Positions 26,385-35,766 of a stretch of 64,000 nucleotides of DNA are shown here, in pieces. The notes beneath the pieces were generated by a model that ran no database searches, was not told the origin of the DNA, and saw nothing but the letters and a program-made list of their open reading frames with translations. The stretch comes from Methylovirgula sp. Lineage in GTDB: Bacteria > Pseudomonadota > Alphaproteobacteria > Rhizobiales > Beijerinckiaceae. Every line of letters begins with the position of its first letter. Within the stretch, counting starts at the first letter, position 1. The DNA lies in assembly GCF_037200945.1 (NCBI RefSeq), contig NZ_JBBCGP010000001.1, positions 3,656,501 through 3,720,500 on the forward strand, read 5' to 3'. The position numbers and the translations under genes are program-made.

Positions 26385-26841
26385 TGTCTAGTTCTCCAAA
26401 TCTCAAATGCCGCCTTTGCCCAAACAAAGGACAAATGCTTCGTGGTTTATTTTTAGGCAGGCCCACGTGCGCAGACCCCTCGCGCCTATCTTCCCGGCCG
26501 GCATGACCGGCGAGAAAAATTTGATCATCGAGTAAGGACTCGAGAAGGCGCCAACGGATGCAGAAATTCCCGCGCATCCCACCGGCACCGTCGCGGTTGG
26601 CGCATGAATAAGATCAAAAAGAACGCGGCTCAACACAAATCTGGTATTTTGGCAAACACGTCCGGTGTGCGCTGCAATAGAACATTTCGCCCCGCAGCAC
26701 CCTCGGGAAACGCATTTTGGCGCTCGATTTTTATCTGCAGCCGTGGCGTGTCATGAGGCGGATTTCCTCACCCGTGCTCATTTGACGCGCAGCCCCGGGC
26801 GTTTACTCAGCCTCGGAAAACGCGGTTGGGCGCAAGCGAGT
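26385..26841. other. Intergenic region upstream of sgaA
   Basis: About 450 bases without a supported gene. Reading frames here lack ribosome sites and family features. It must contain the sgaA promoter and 5' leader on the minus strand; no riboswitch or operator was recognised. Confidence 0.5.
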
Positions 26842-27186
26842 CTATTTCGGCGCAATCGCCGCGCGGGCTTCAACGAGCGCCGCTTCGCAACCTTGCCTGT
26901 CGCCCCGTGCTTCGGCTTTCCGCGCGCGTTTTAGCGCCGCCAACGCCCGTTCGACACCATGTTGGCCTTTCAGACCGCGCTCCGCGGCAGCGATAGAAGC
27001 CGGGGTCGGCTCATGATGTAAAAGTGCCGCCCGGGATTCACGCGCGCCCGGATCGGTCCCCGCAACGGCGTCGAGGCGGGCATCGACCCGCGCCTGAACC
27101 TTGTCGATCTGCGCGCCGCACGAGGACGCACGCGCTGCGGATGCAGAGAGCATCAGGAAAATGAAGATGCAAATTCGCCGTTTCAT
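26842..27186 (-). CDS. Small exported protein, function unknown
   Basis: 114 residues. A clear signal peptide MKRRICIFIFLMLSASAARA precedes the mature part SSCGAQ. The rest is Ala/Arg/Glu-rich and helical, with a single block ALAALKRARKAEARGDRQGC, which resembles a short helical-repeat motif. Two Cys (near 23 and 100) may pair. I do not recognise the family. It is divergent from serB, with 74 bases between the starts. Confidence 0.72.
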   Translation of the reverse strand: MKRRICIFIFLMLSASAARASSCGAQIDKVQARVDARLDAVAGTDPGARESRAALLHHEPTPASIAAAERGLKGQHGVERALAALKRARKAEARGDRQGCEAALVEARAAIAPK

Positions 27187-27260
27187 CGCGGAACCCTTAA
27201 GGTCTTAGCGTAGCAAAGTTTCGCCGGAAAAGCTGGCGCCGCCAGAATTTATAGAACCCC

Positions 27261-28148
27261 ATGCTGAGTGTCGCTACTCTCGTCTCCCCTCCCGGCCTGG
27301 CGGCCTTGGATGACCGGACTTTGCAGAATGTTGCCCGGTCAATTCCCGGTGTCGAGCAAACCGCGTGGCTCGACGCGCGCATCGCTGCCGACATCTTCTT
27401 CGACGCACCCGCCTCCGCGGGACTCCTAGGCGCGCTGCGGGCCGGACTTGCAGAGACACGCATCGACATCTTCGTGCAGCCCGTCGCCCACCGGCGCAAA
27501 AAACTCCTCCTCGCCGATATGGACTCGACGATGATCGAACAGGAATGCCTCGACGAGCTGGCCGATTTTGCCGGGCTGCGGGACCACGTCGCGCCGATCA
27601 CCACCCGTGCCATGCGCGGGGAGATCGCTTTCGAGCCGGCACTGCGCGAGCGGGTCGCGCTGCTGACGGGCCTCGACATTGGCGTGATCGATGAAATCGT
27701 CGCCAGCCGTATTACACTGACCCCCGGCGCCAAAATGCTCGTCGCCACGATGCGTGCGCACGGCGCCTTTAGCGTTCTCGTCTCTGGCGGGTTTACCGCC
27801 TTTACCGAAAAAATCGCCGCGATGATCGGCTTTGACGACCATATGGCCAATGTCCTCGGCGTCGCCGGGGGCAAATTGACTGGGCATGTCGAAGAGCCAG
27901 TCCTTGGCCGCGCGGCAAAACGCGAAATTCTCGAAGAGCTGTGCCGAAGGCGCGATATTTCAGCCGAAGATGTCATCGCGGTGGGCGATGGCGCCAACGA
28001 TCTCGACATGCTCGAAAGCGCCGGTTTGGGCGTCGCTTTCCACGCCAAGCCATTGGTCGCAGCGGCAGCGCAAGCCCGCGTCGTCTACGGTGACCTCACT
28101 GCCCTGCTCTACGCGCAAGGCTATTCGCGCGTGAGTTTCGTGGCCTGA
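27261..28148 (+). CDS. serB: Phosphoserine phosphatase
   Basis: 295 residues, HAD superfamily. It hydrolyses phosphoserine to serine, the last step of serine synthesis, in the cytoplasm. Motif I is ADMDSTMIEQEC near 85-96 (nucleophile D86), motif II VLVSGGFTAF, and motif III/IV VGDGANDLDMLESAGLGVAF. The N-terminal 75 residues are a divergent regulatory segment typical of the longer proteobacterial SerB. Its stop is three bases before the left repeat of the insertion element. Serine supply fits the nearby serine-glyoxylate aminotransferase, though they are not co-transcribed. Confidence 0.95.
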   Translation: MLSVATLVSPPGLAALDDRTLQNVARSIPGVEQTAWLDARIAADIFFDAPASAGLLGALRAGLAETRIDIFVQPVAHRRKKLLLADMDSTMIEQECLDELADFAGLRDHVAPITTRAMRGEIAFEPALRERVALLTGLDIGVIDEIVASRITLTPGAKMLVATMRAHGAFSVLVSGGFTAFTEKIAAMIGFDDHMANVLGVAGGKLTGHVEEPVLGRAAKREILEELCRRRDISAEDVIAVGDGANDLDMLESAGLGVAFHAKPLVAAAAQARVVYGDLTALLYAQGYSRVSFVA

Positions 28149-28150
28149 GC

Positions 28151-29436
28151 TAGCAGGCTGCTGAAAAACCCTCTTCCTTTGCGGGGCTGATCGTGATTCC
28201 ATTTCGTTGGGAGACAGCAGCATGCGCGGCAGTGACGAAGGTTCGGGACAGCTTTTCAGTTATGTTGATCTGGAGGCGCGGGTGCGCCGTGATCATCCGT
28301 TGCGAGTGATCCGCGCGATCGCCAACGAGGCGCTCGGAGCCCTGGCGGCGGATTTCGCGGCGCTCTATTCGAAGGTCGGCCGTCCGTCGATCCCGCCGGA
28401 ACGGCTGCTGCGGGCGATGCTGTTGCAGGCTTTCTATTCAGTTCGCTCGGAACGCCAGTTGATGGAGCGATTGGATACCGACTTGCTGTTTCGTTGGTTT
28501 GTCGGGCTCGCCATTGACGATCCGGTGTGGGATGCGACGGTGTTTTCCAAGAACCGCGATCGTCTGCTCGATGGGGCGATCGCCGCGAAGTTCCTCGCCG
28601 CCGTGCTGGCCCAGCCGCGCGTCAAAAGGCTGATCTCGTCGGATCATTTCTCCGTCGATGGCACGCTGATCGAGGCTTGGGCCTCGATGAAAAGCTTCAA
28701 GCCGAAGGACGATTCAGGGGATCAGCCGCCGTCAGGTCCTGGCCGCAACGCCGAGGCGGATTTCAAGGGTGAGAAGCGCTCGAACGAGACACATGCCTCG
28801 ACCACTGACCCCGAGGCCCGACTTTATCGCAAGGGGCCGGGCATGGAAGCAAAACTCGCTTTCCTCGGCCACGCCTTGATGGAGAACCGTTGCGGCCTCA
28901 TCGTCGATGCCTGTCTCACGCCCGCCAACGGCCATGGCGAACGCATCGCGGCGCTGGCCATGATCGAGCCGCGCGCCGATCGGCCAAAAGCCATCACGCT
29001 CGGCGCCGACAAGGGTTATGACGCGGCCGATTTCGTCAATGAACTGCGAACCATGAATGTGCGTCCGCACATCGCGCAAAATATCAGCGGCCGGCGTTCA
29101 ACCATCGACCGGCGAACAACGCGCCATCAGGCCTATTCGGCGAGCCAGCGCATTCGTAAACGGATCGAGGAGGCCTTTGGTTGGATGAAGACCATCGCCG
29201 GGCAGCGCAAGACAAAGTTTCGCGGCGTCGATCGCGTGGGCTGGGCCTTCGCCTTCGCCGCCGCAGCCTACAACCTCGTCAGACTACCGAAATTGATTGA
29301 GGAGATGACACCATGATGCCACCTAAGGCCCCGCTCGTCACGGCAGCGTCCTACGCGCCATCGCCCAGGCCATTTTCCGAAATGCGTCAGCAAGCCTGGC
29401 CGCGCCTGAAGCACGACAATTTTCAGCAGCCTGCTA
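28151..29436 (+). mobile_element. IS5-type insertion sequence, complete
   Basis: About 1.29 kb bounded by perfect 17-bp inverted repeats, 28151-28167 and 29420-29436, which begin TAGCAGGCTGCTGAAAA. The outermost TA on both sides could be a 2-bp target duplication, in which case the element proper is 28153-29434. One intact transposase gene fills it. It sits between the serB stop and cobF, ending 46 bases before the cobF start. Confidence 0.88.
28207..29316 (+). CDS. IS5-family transposase
   Basis: 369 residues, apparently intact. The N-terminal domain (RVRRDHPLRVIRAIANEAL; RPSIPPERLLRAMLLQAFY; RSERQLMERLDTDLLFRWF) is the usual DUF772-type segment. DDE catalytic residues are supported by DHFSVDGTLIEAWASMKSF (first Asp), ITLGADKGYDAADFV (second Asp) and RIEEAFGWMKTIAG (Glu). 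The ATG at 28222 is an alternative to the start given. No frameshift or internal stop, so the element may still be active. Confidence 0.92.
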   Translation: MGDSSMRGSDEGSGQLFSYVDLEARVRRDHPLRVIRAIANEALGALAADFAALYSKVGRPSIPPERLLRAMLLQAFYSVRSERQLMERLDTDLLFRWFVGLAIDDPVWDATVFSKNRDRLLDGAIAAKFLAAVLAQPRVKRLISSDHFSVDGTLIEAWASMKSFKPKDDSGDQPPSGPGRNAEADFKGEKRSNETHASTTDPEARLYRKGPGMEAKLAFLGHALMENRCGLIVDACLTPANGHGERIAALAMIEPRADRPKAITLGADKGYDAADFVNELRTMNVRPHIAQNISGRRSTIDRRTTRHQAYSASQRIRKRIEEAFGWMKTIAGQRKTKFRGVDRVGWAFAFAAAAYNLVRLPKLIEEMTP

Positions 29437-29482
29437 AGTCTCTCGATTTCAACATCGTCGCGGGATCGGCTAGACTGACCAG

Positions 29483-30241
29483 ATGCGGAAAATCCTCATT
29501 ATCGGTATGGGCGCCGGCAACCCCGACTACATGACCGTTCAGGCCATCGATGCGCTGAACAAGGTAGACGTCTTCTTCATCCCCGACAAGGGAACCGAGA
29601 AAGCCGCGTTGCGAAAATTGCGCACCGACATCTGCGCGCGCTTTATCAAAACGAAAGCGCATCGTTTCGTCGAAATGCCGGTGCCGAAGCGCGCCGAGGA
29701 CTTTTTCGATTACAAATCCAATGTCGCCGACTGGCATGCCGAGATTGAAACCAATTACGCGAGATTGCTTCGCGAAGCACTTGGCGAGAACGAATGCGCC
29801 GGCTTTCTCGTCTGGGGCGATCCGGCGATCTACGACAGCACGTTGCGGATCATCGAGAAAATCCGGACGCGCGATGAAATCGAATTCGATTATCAAGTCA
29901 TCCCCGGCATCAGCGCTGTCCAGGCCCTCGCCGCACGCCATCGCGTCCCGCTGAACCGTATCGGCGAGTCGATCCACATCACCACAGGACGCAAGCTTGC
30001 GGGCGGATATCCGGCGGACGCCGACAGCGTGGTGGTGATGCTCGACGGCGAGCAGGCATTCCAAAAGCTTGCTGGTGAATTTGAAATTTATTGGGGCGCT
30101 TACGTCGGCACCGATGAAGAAGTTCTTGTTTCAGGCCAGCTTCCCGATGTTGCGAACGAGATCGCTGCAATCCGCGCGGAGCGGCGAAAGCGCAACGGCT
30201 GGATCATGGATAGCTATCTGATCCGACGGCCGGAGAAGTGA
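29483..30241 (+). CDS. cobF: Precorrin-6A synthase (deacetylating)
   Basis: 252 residues, a tetrapyrrole SAM-methyltransferase. It methylates C1 of precorrin-5 and removes the acetyl group in the oxygen-dependent pathway, so its presence marks the aerobic route. N-terminal ILIIGMGAGNPDYMTVQAID is the first glycine loop; GFLVWGDPAIYDSTLRIIEK and YQVIPGISAVQALAARHRVP are typical. The promoter region was displaced by the insertion element, whose right repeat ends 46 bases upstream. cobF overlaps cobC by four bases. Confidence 0.95.
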   Translation: MRKILIIGMGAGNPDYMTVQAIDALNKVDVFFIPDKGTEKAALRKLRTDICARFIKTKAHRFVEMPVPKRAEDFFDYKSNVADWHAEIETNYARLLREALGENECAGFLVWGDPAIYDSTLRIIEKIRTRDEIEFDYQVIPGISAVQALAARHRVPLNRIGESIHITTGRKLAGGYPADADSVVVMLDGEQAFQKLAGEFEIYWGAYVGTDEEVLVSGQLPDVANEIAAIRAERRKRNGWIMDSYLIRRPEK

Positions 30242-31281
30242 TCGTGAGGCCATCAGCACGAGCGGCAGAGATCGAAGGCGAAGATGGCGCCGTCTATCAC
30301 GGCGGCGATCTCGGCGCAGCGCGTTCGTTGTTCCCAGATGCACCAACGCCGTGGCTCGATCTTTCCACGGGAATTAATGCCACTCCCTATCCAACTGAAG
30401 CTTTTTCGCAAGACGCGTTGACGCGTCTGCCAGATGCCCATGCGTTGATGCGACTGCTGACAGCCGCTGCGAGCGCTTACGGCGCGAGGGATATGCAGCA
30501 GATTGTGGCCGCGCCGGGAACGCAGGCTTTGATCCAATGGCTGCCGAAGCTCTTCCCCGCCCGGCGCGTGGCGATTTTGGGATTTGGCTATCAGGAATAT
30601 CCGACGCTCTGGCGCGCGGCTGGCGCGGAGGCCTTTGTCACCGACGATGTAGCTGATCTGACTAGCCCAGGCGTCGATGTCGCCATCGTCGTCAACCCCA
30701 ACAATCCCGATGGGCGACTTATCGATCCTCAAAACCTCGCGGAGATCGCAACGCGTCTTGCACGGCGCGGTGGTCTGTTAATCGTCGACGAAGCCTTCAT
30801 GGATCTAATACCGCCGGGGACGAGCCTCATTCCACTTCTGCCAGAGCGTGGCGCCTTGGTGCTCCGCTCGTTCGGCAAAGCCTATGGCCTCGCCGGAATT
30901 CGGCTTGGCTTCGCAATCACTGGATTCGATCTTGCCGAAAAGCTTCGTACAGCGCTCGGTCCCTGGGCGGTATCGGGACCGGCCATTGAGATTGGCGCAA
31001 CCGCGCTCGCGGATAAAGACTGGCTCGTAAATGCTGCGGCGCGGCTCGCCCAGCTGGCTGCACGCCTCGATGCGCTTTTGACGGCAGCCGGCTTTTCGAT
31101 CCTCGGTGGCACGCCCTTGTTTCGTCTCGCGCGGCACCAACACGCTGCGCAATGGTTTCAAAAATTCGGCCGTCACGGCATTCTGACGCGGCCGTTTCCT
31201 GAACGCCCCGATTGGTTGCGCTTCGGCCTTCCCGGCGCCGAAGCGGATTGGGCGCGTCTGGCGGAAGCGCTCAAGTCGTGA
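30238..31281 (+). CDS. cobC: Threonine-phosphate decarboxylase / cobalamin aminotransferase-like CobC
   Basis: 347 residues, a class I PLP enzyme homologous to Salmonella CobD. It supplies the (R)-1-aminopropan-2-yl phosphate linker for the nucleotide loop. HGGDLGAA and LDLSTGINATPYP open the protein; VNPNNPDGRLID and RSFGKAYGLAGIRLGFA carry the substrate and PLP-lysine regions. The start is GTG within GTGA overlapping the cobF stop. It ends one base before the cobB stop on the other strand. Confidence 0.92.
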   Translation: MIVRPSARAAEIEGEDGAVYHGGDLGAARSLFPDAPTPWLDLSTGINATPYPTEAFSQDALTRLPDAHALMRLLTAAASAYGARDMQQIVAAPGTQALIQWLPKLFPARRVAILGFGYQEYPTLWRAAGAEAFVTDDVADLTSPGVDVAIVVNPNNPDGRLIDPQNLAEIATRLARRGGLLIVDEAFMDLIPPGTSLIPLLPERGALVLRSFGKAYGLAGIRLGFAITGFDLAEKLRTALGPWAVSGPAIEIGATALADKDWLVNAAARLAQLAARLDALLTAAGFSILGGTPLFRLARHQHAAQWFQKFGRHGILTRPFPERPDWLRFGLPGAEADWARLAEALKS

Positions 31282-32598
31282 TCAGGCCACTGGCGCGATC
31301 ATGTGAAAGAAACTTCCCGAAACATGGCCGCGACGGCTGCCGCTGGCCTTGGCAGGTGAGCCGTAAGCATCGGTGACTTCGGCGAGTGGCACATCGGCGC
31401 CCAATTCCGCAATCGTCGCATAATGAAATTCATGACCACGCAGGCGCGTCCCTGCCGCACCTAAAATGCCATCGCCGAGCAGACGCGCCTCGCGATAGCC
31501 CAGCGTCAGCTTGCGTACAGCGAAGGATGTCGCGAGATCGAGCAGGCCAAGCATTTCGTGCCGCACGCCCTGAGCATCGATGAGCGCGCGGCCGAGAACC
31601 ATATAGCCGCCGCACTCGCCGTGGACCGGCCGCGTGGCGGCGAAGCTGCGGACGCCGGAGAGAAAATTCGTCGCCTGCACGAGGCAGCCAGCGTGAAGCT
31701 CTGGATAGCCCCCCGGTAGCCAGCACACATCGCAAGCCTCATCCGGCGCTTCGTCGGCCAATGGCGAAAAGAACGAGAATTCCGCACCGGCCGCGCGCCA
31801 GCCTTCGAGAACATGCGGATAAAGGAATGAAAATGCGTCGTCGCGCGCGATCGCGATGCGCTGTCCCGGCGGTGTGAAACTCGCATCGGCAGGCAACGCA
31901 TCACCCGCACCGGGCGCCGCGGCGGCGAGGATTTTGTCGAGATCAACATGCGCCTCGACAAAGTCGGCGAGTCTGTCCAGCGCGGCATCAAGGCCCGCGG
32001 TTTCCCCCGCCTGCACCAGACCGAGATGACGCTCCGGCAAAGCGATCTCGCCGGACCGCGGCAAAGCACCAAGCACGTTCAACCCCACCTGCTCGATCGC
32101 GCGCGACGCAAGATTTCGATGCCGCTCGCTGCCCACACGATTGAGCACCACACCGCCGATTTTCACACGTGGATCGAAACGAGCGCAGCCTAAGGCCAGC
32201 GCGCCGGCGGATTGCGATTGGCCGCTGACATCGAGCACAAGGAGAACCGGCCATCCGAAAGCCGCGGCAATATCCGCCGTCGAACCTGTCGAGCCGGTCG
32301 GCGTGGGCACCCCATCGAACAGGCCCATCAAACCTTCACAGATGATAAGCTCGCTGTGCTCAGCCGCCTTCCCTGCCAGCGCCCGATACAGAGGCGCCGA
32401 CATAGCCCATGAATCGAGGTTGAAGCTTTGGCGGCCCGTCGCGGCGGCATGAAAGGCAGGATCGATATAATCCGGTCCGCACTTCAGGCCCGACACAGCG
32501 ATGCCACGGCGGCGCAGTGCGCGCATGAGGCCGAGCGTCAGCGTTGTCTTGCCACTCCCCGAGCGCGGCGCCGCGACAATCAGCCCGCGCGCGCTCAT
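31282..32598 (-). CDS. cobB: Hydrogenobyrinic/cobyrinic acid a,c-diamide synthase
   Basis: 438 residues from the ATG at 32598, which overlaps the cobA stop; the frame is open 93 codons upstream inside cobA but that part is not protein-like. An ATP- and glutamine-dependent amidase. The P-loop-like VAAPRSGSGKTTLTLGLMRA, KCGPDYIDPAFH and CEGLMGLFDG mark the dethiobiotin-synthetase-type domain. The C-terminal glutaminase has LPGGYPELHA and PVHGECGGYMVLG (nucleophile Cys) and GHEFHYA. It amidates side chains a and c before cobalt insertion. Confidence 0.95.
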   Translation of the reverse strand: MSARGLIVAAPRSGSGKTTLTLGLMRALRRRGIAVSGLKCGPDYIDPAFHAAATGRQSFNLDSWAMSAPLYRALAGKAAEHSELIICEGLMGLFDGVPTPTGSTGSTADIAAAFGWPVLLVLDVSGQSQSAGALALGCARFDPRVKIGGVVLNRVGSERHRNLASRAIEQVGLNVLGALPRSGEIALPERHLGLVQAGETAGLDAALDRLADFVEAHVDLDKILAAAAPGAGDALPADASFTPPGQRIAIARDDAFSFLYPHVLEGWRAAGAEFSFFSPLADEAPDEACDVCWLPGGYPELHAGCLVQATNFLSGVRSFAATRPVHGECGGYMVLGRALIDAQGVRHEMLGLLDLATSFAVRKLTLGYREARLLGDGILGAAGTRLRGHEFHYATIAELGADVPLAEVTDAYGSPAKASGSRRGHVSGSFFHMIAPVA

Positions 32599-33377
32599 AG
32601 CGAAATCAGATTTGGCAACAAGGCCTGGCGCAGATCGACGATTGTGCCGATGACGACAAGCGTTGGCGACGTCGCATGCGCGTCCTGATAAATATCCATC
32701 GCTGCCGCGAGCGTTGTCTCGACGACATTTTGGCTCGGCAGAGTCGCATCGGTCACGATCGCCAGTTTTGTCACCGGTGAAAGACCACCGGCGATCAGGC
32801 GTGCGCCAATTTCGCGCAAGCGCGACAGGCCCATATAGATCGCCAACGGCTGGCCGAGCGCGCCGAGCGCCTCCCAATTGACGCGGTCTTCGCCATCCGC
32901 GGCGGGATGACCGGCCACAAGAACGAGCGCCTGATTGGTCGCACGCGATGTCGCCGGAATGCCGACATAAGCGAGACCGCCGATGCCCGCCGTAATCCCC
33001 GGCACGATGCGAAAACGAATCCCCGCCTCCGCCAACGCGTGCGCTTCTTCGCCACCGCGACCAAAAACGAAAGGATCGCCGCCTTTCAATCGCAGCACGC
33101 GCAAACCTTGCTTGGCGAGTGCGACAAGCCGCAATGAAATATCGCTTTGGCTGTGCGAAGGCCGTCCGCCGCGCTTGCCGGCAAATTCGCGCTTTGCGCT
33201 CGGCGACGCAAGAGTCAGCACATGATCTGATACCAACGCGTCATGCACGATAACGTCGGCGCGCCGCAGACCGCTCAGCGCGTGGAGCGTCAACAGCCCC
33301 GGATCACCCGGCCCGGCGCCGACGAGCCAGACCGTTCCCGGCTCGAACGGCAGATCTTCGTATTCACCCTGGCTCAT
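32595..33377 (-). CDS. cobA: Uroporphyrinogen-III C-methyltransferase
   Basis: 260 residues, SAM-dependent. It makes precorrin-2, the entry step from haem/siroheme precursors. VWLVGAGPGDPGLLTLHAL is the SAM loop, and RLKGGDPFVFGRGGEEAHAL and VVPGITAGIGG-type (VPGITAGIGGLAYVGIPATS) stretches are diagnostic. It is a stand-alone SUMT without the CysG dehydrogenase domain. Twenty-three bases separate it from cobM upstream; it overlaps cobB downstream. Confidence 0.95.
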   Translation of the reverse strand: MSQGEYEDLPFEPGTVWLVGAGPGDPGLLTLHALSGLRRADVIVHDALVSDHVLTLASPSAKREFAGKRGGRPSHSQSDISLRLVALAKQGLRVLRLKGGDPFVFGRGGEEAHALAEAGIRFRIVPGITAGIGGLAYVGIPATSRATNQALVLVAGHPAADGEDRVNWEALGALGQPLAIYMGLSRLREIGARLIAGGLSPVTKLAIVTDATLPSQNVVETTLAAAMDIYQDAHATSPTLVVIGTIVDLRQALLPNLISL

Positions 33378-33400
33378 TCTGGCCGTGTACCCATATCTGT

Positions 33401-34159
33401 TTACTGCGCACCACGGAAGCGGCGCTGATAGTCGATGTCATACAATGCGCTGTTGCGAAAATCCCGCGCGGCAAGCGCAGGGCCCACAAGGATCAGCGCG
33501 GTGCGCTCCGGTTTTTCAGCACCGATTGCCATGCCGATCGTGCCAAGCTCAGCCTCGATCACGCGCTCGTCCGGCCAGCTCGCGCGATAAACGATGGCGA
33601 CCGGACACGCCTCGCCATAATAGGGCAAAAGCTCCTCGACGACCCGGTCGAGCGCGTGGATCGACAGATGAATGGCCAGCGTCGTGCCAGTCGCGGCGAA
33701 ATTGGCCAAGGTTTCCTTCGGTGGCATGGATGAGGCGCGGCCACCGGTCCGCGTGAGCACCAGAGATTGCGCGACTTCCGGCAGCGTCAGTTCGCGCTGG
33801 AGAAGCGCCGCGGCGGCGGCAAAACTCGGCACGCCCGGCGTCACCGTATAGGGGATGCCGAGCACATCCAATTCCCGCAATTGCTCGCCCATCGCGCTCC
33901 AGATGCTGAGATCGCCGGAATGAAGCCGCGCGACATCCTCGCCGGCGTCGGTCGCGCGCTTGAATTCCGCGACAATCGCGTCGAGCGCCAGTGGCGCGGT
34001 ATCGATGACGCGCGCGCCCGGCGGGCAATAAGCGAGAAGCTCGCGCGGCACCAGTGAACCGGCATAAAGGCAGACGTTGCAGCGCGCAATGAGATCGCGA
34101 CCTCGCACGGTGATGAGATCGGGCGCCCCCGGCCCGGCGCCGATGAAATGTATCGTCAT
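33401..34159 (-). CDS. cobM: Precorrin-4 C(11)-methyltransferase
   Basis: 252 residues. It methylates C11 of precorrin-4. IHFIGAGPGAPDLITVRG is the first SAM loop. YAGSLVPRELL, LHSGDLSIWSAMGEQ and VTPGVPSFAAAAALLQRELT are highly conserved in CobM/CbiF, and SLVLTRTGGRASSMP is another hallmark. The start overlaps the cobE stop as ATGA, so it belongs to the cobL-E-M-A-B operon. Confidence 0.95.
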   Translation of the reverse strand: MTIHFIGAGPGAPDLITVRGRDLIARCNVCLYAGSLVPRELLAYCPPGARVIDTAPLALDAIVAEFKRATDAGEDVARLHSGDLSIWSAMGEQLRELDVLGIPYTVTPGVPSFAAAAALLQRELTLPEVAQSLVLTRTGGRASSMPPKETLANFAATGTTLAIHLSIHALDRVVEELLPYYGEACPVAIVYRASWPDERVIEAELGTIGMAIGAEKPERTALILVGPALAARDFRNSALYDIDYQRRFRGAQ

Positions 34160-34536
34160 CTACCCGCTCCACGCGCGACCGCGCATGTGACGCCCTCGCT
34201 GGCGATGCGCGACATCACGAGCACGCCATCGCGCCCGGCGCCGGCCAGTGCGGCCGCTTCCGAAACGGAGGCGACACCGAGCGCCGTTTCGGCCTTGCGT
34301 GATGGTGTCATGACGCTCGCCTCGACGCTTTGCAGGGCCGCGCGGGATAAGAACCGGATTGGCAGGCGCAAATCCGCCACCGCCGCAAGCAATCCCGCTT
34401 CGTCATGCTTATCCTCGATCGTGAACAATTCGATCACCTCGGCCGCGTCTCCGATTTGCGATAGCACTCGTTGTATCATCTCGACGAAGGATTCCTTGGC
34501 AATTCCGCGGCGGCAGCCGATGCCGATGGCGATCAT
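34156..34536 (-). CDS. cobE: CobE-like cobalamin biosynthesis protein
   Basis: 126 residues from the ATG at 34536 (overlapping the cobL stop). The CobE/CbiG C-terminal fold is recognised from AIGIGCRRGIAKESFVEMIQ, followed by SIEDK-like FTIEDKHDEAGLLAAV and the C-terminal VSEAAALAGAG. The exact role of CobE is unresolved in the aerobic pathway; binding of hydrogenobyrinic-type intermediates has been proposed in the family. Position between cobL and cobM fits. Confidence 0.88.
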   Translation of the reverse strand: MIAIGIGCRRGIAKESFVEMIQRVLSQIGDAAEVIELFTIEDKHDEAGLLAAVADLRLPIRFLSRAALQSVEASVMTPSRKAETALGVASVSEAAALAGAGRDGVLVMSRIASEGVTCAVARGAGR

Positions 34537-35747
34537 GATTTCGTCACCGCCCATTGCACGACCGGCATCGCGGGGCGCCAGCTTCGATAGCCGCCGACGA
34601 TCTGCGGATGCGCGACGCTCAAGGAAACAAGTTCTCCACCATTTTGCGTATGAAGCTCTGCAAGACGCGATTGCGTTTCGATCGTCACGCCATTGGCGAC
34701 GAAACGGCGTCCGCTTGCAAGATAAGTCCACGCCGCGTCGATCATTGCGCCGCCGCCACCACCGACAAAGATCGCGTCGGGGGATCGCAAATTCTGCATC
34801 AGCGTAAGCGCATCGCCTGTCAAAATTTCCAAGTCCGGAACGCCAAGCGCGGCCGCATTGCGGGCAATGCGTGTAGCACGATCTTCGCGAACTTCGATGG
34901 CGACAGCTCTATTCCGCGGATGCGCCAGCATCCACTCGATACCAATCGAACCGGAACCGGCACCGATATCCCAAAGCCTTGCACCCGGCCATGGCGCGAG
35001 TGCCGAAAGCGTAACCGCGCGAATCTCGCGCTTGGTCAATTGCCCGTCGGACTCGAACCATTCGTCCGGCAGGCCCGGCGTCAAAGGAATGAAGGCTGCG
35101 CCGTGCGCCGCGTTGATTTCAACGGCAATGAGATTGAGTGCCGCGATCTCGCGTGGCTTGAAAGCGTCCGCGGTACTTTCGCGAATGTGTTCCTTCGGGC
35201 CGCCCAACGCCTCCAGCACGACAAGCCGCGACCCGCCGAGCCCGCGCGCGACAAGAAGGCGCGCAAGTTTTTCCGGCGTGGACGCATCCCAGGAGAGAGC
35301 CAGGAGACGTGCGTTCGGACGTAGATGCGGGATGATCCGTTCAAACGCGCGACCATGCAGCGAAATCACATCGCAATCCTGCAACGGCCAACCCAATCGC
35401 GCTGCCGCGAGACAGAGCGAGGACAGCGCCGGGAGGCAGATCATTTCGTCTGGGCTGATATGCCCAGCCAATGTCGCGCCCACGCCGTAATAAAACGGGT
35501 CGCCGGATGCCAGCACGCAGACCGGCGTGCCGCGACGCGCGACAATCTCGTCAATGCCGCGCTCGAATGGCGTCGGCCACACCAGAGTCTTGGCCTTTGT
35601 CTCGCCGAGCAAGGCAAGATGGCGCGCGCCACCGATAATGAATTCTGCTTGCGACAAAAGCCGTCTCGCGGCAGGAGAAAGGCCATCGAGCCCGTCCTCG
35701 CCGATGCCGATGATCCTGAGCCAGCGCGTCGGTGACGAACTATCCAT
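34533..35747 (-). CDS. cobL: Precorrin-6Y C(5,15)-methyltransferase (decarboxylating)
   Basis: 404 residues from the ATG at 35747. A two-domain fusion: the N-terminal CbiE-like methyltransferase (RIIGIGEDGLDGLSPAARRL; VLASGDPFYYGVGATL) and the C-terminal CbiT-like Rossmann methyltransferase (LWDIGAGSGSIGIEWMLAHP; DAIFVGGGGG). It methylates C5 and C15 and decarboxylates the acetate at C12. It is the first gene of a five-gene minus-strand unit and diverges from cobK with only 19 bases between the start codons. Confidence 0.95.
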   Translation of the reverse strand: MDSSSPTRWLRIIGIGEDGLDGLSPAARRLLSQAEFIIGGARHLALLGETKAKTLVWPTPFERGIDEIVARRGTPVCVLASGDPFYYGVGATLAGHISPDEMICLPALSSLCLAAARLGWPLQDCDVISLHGRAFERIIPHLRPNARLLALSWDASTPEKLARLLVARGLGGSRLVVLEALGGPKEHIRESTADAFKPREIAALNLIAVEINAAHGAAFIPLTPGLPDEWFESDGQLTKREIRAVTLSALAPWPGARLWDIGAGSGSIGIEWMLAHPRNRAVAIEVREDRATRIARNAAALGVPDLEILTGDALTLMQNLRSPDAIFVGGGGGAMIDAAWTYLASGRRFVANGVTIETQSRLAELHTQNGGELVSLSVAHPQIVGGYRSWRPAMPVVQWAVTKS

Positions 35748-35766
35748 GGAGCCACCCGGCAAAATC

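Noticed and set aside
24999..26456. A 485-codon plus-strand frame opposite sgaA
   Set aside because: Antisense shadow of a well-supported aminotransferase; composition is typical of GC-rich mirror frames.
26665..26934. An 89-codon plus-strand frame overlapping the small exported protein gene
   Set aside because: No ribosome site; its 3' part is antisense to a gene with a clear signal peptide.
29313..29534. A 73-codon frame bridging the end of the insertion element and cobF
   Set aside because: Starts at the transposase stop and runs out of frame into cobF; chance continuation across the right repeat.
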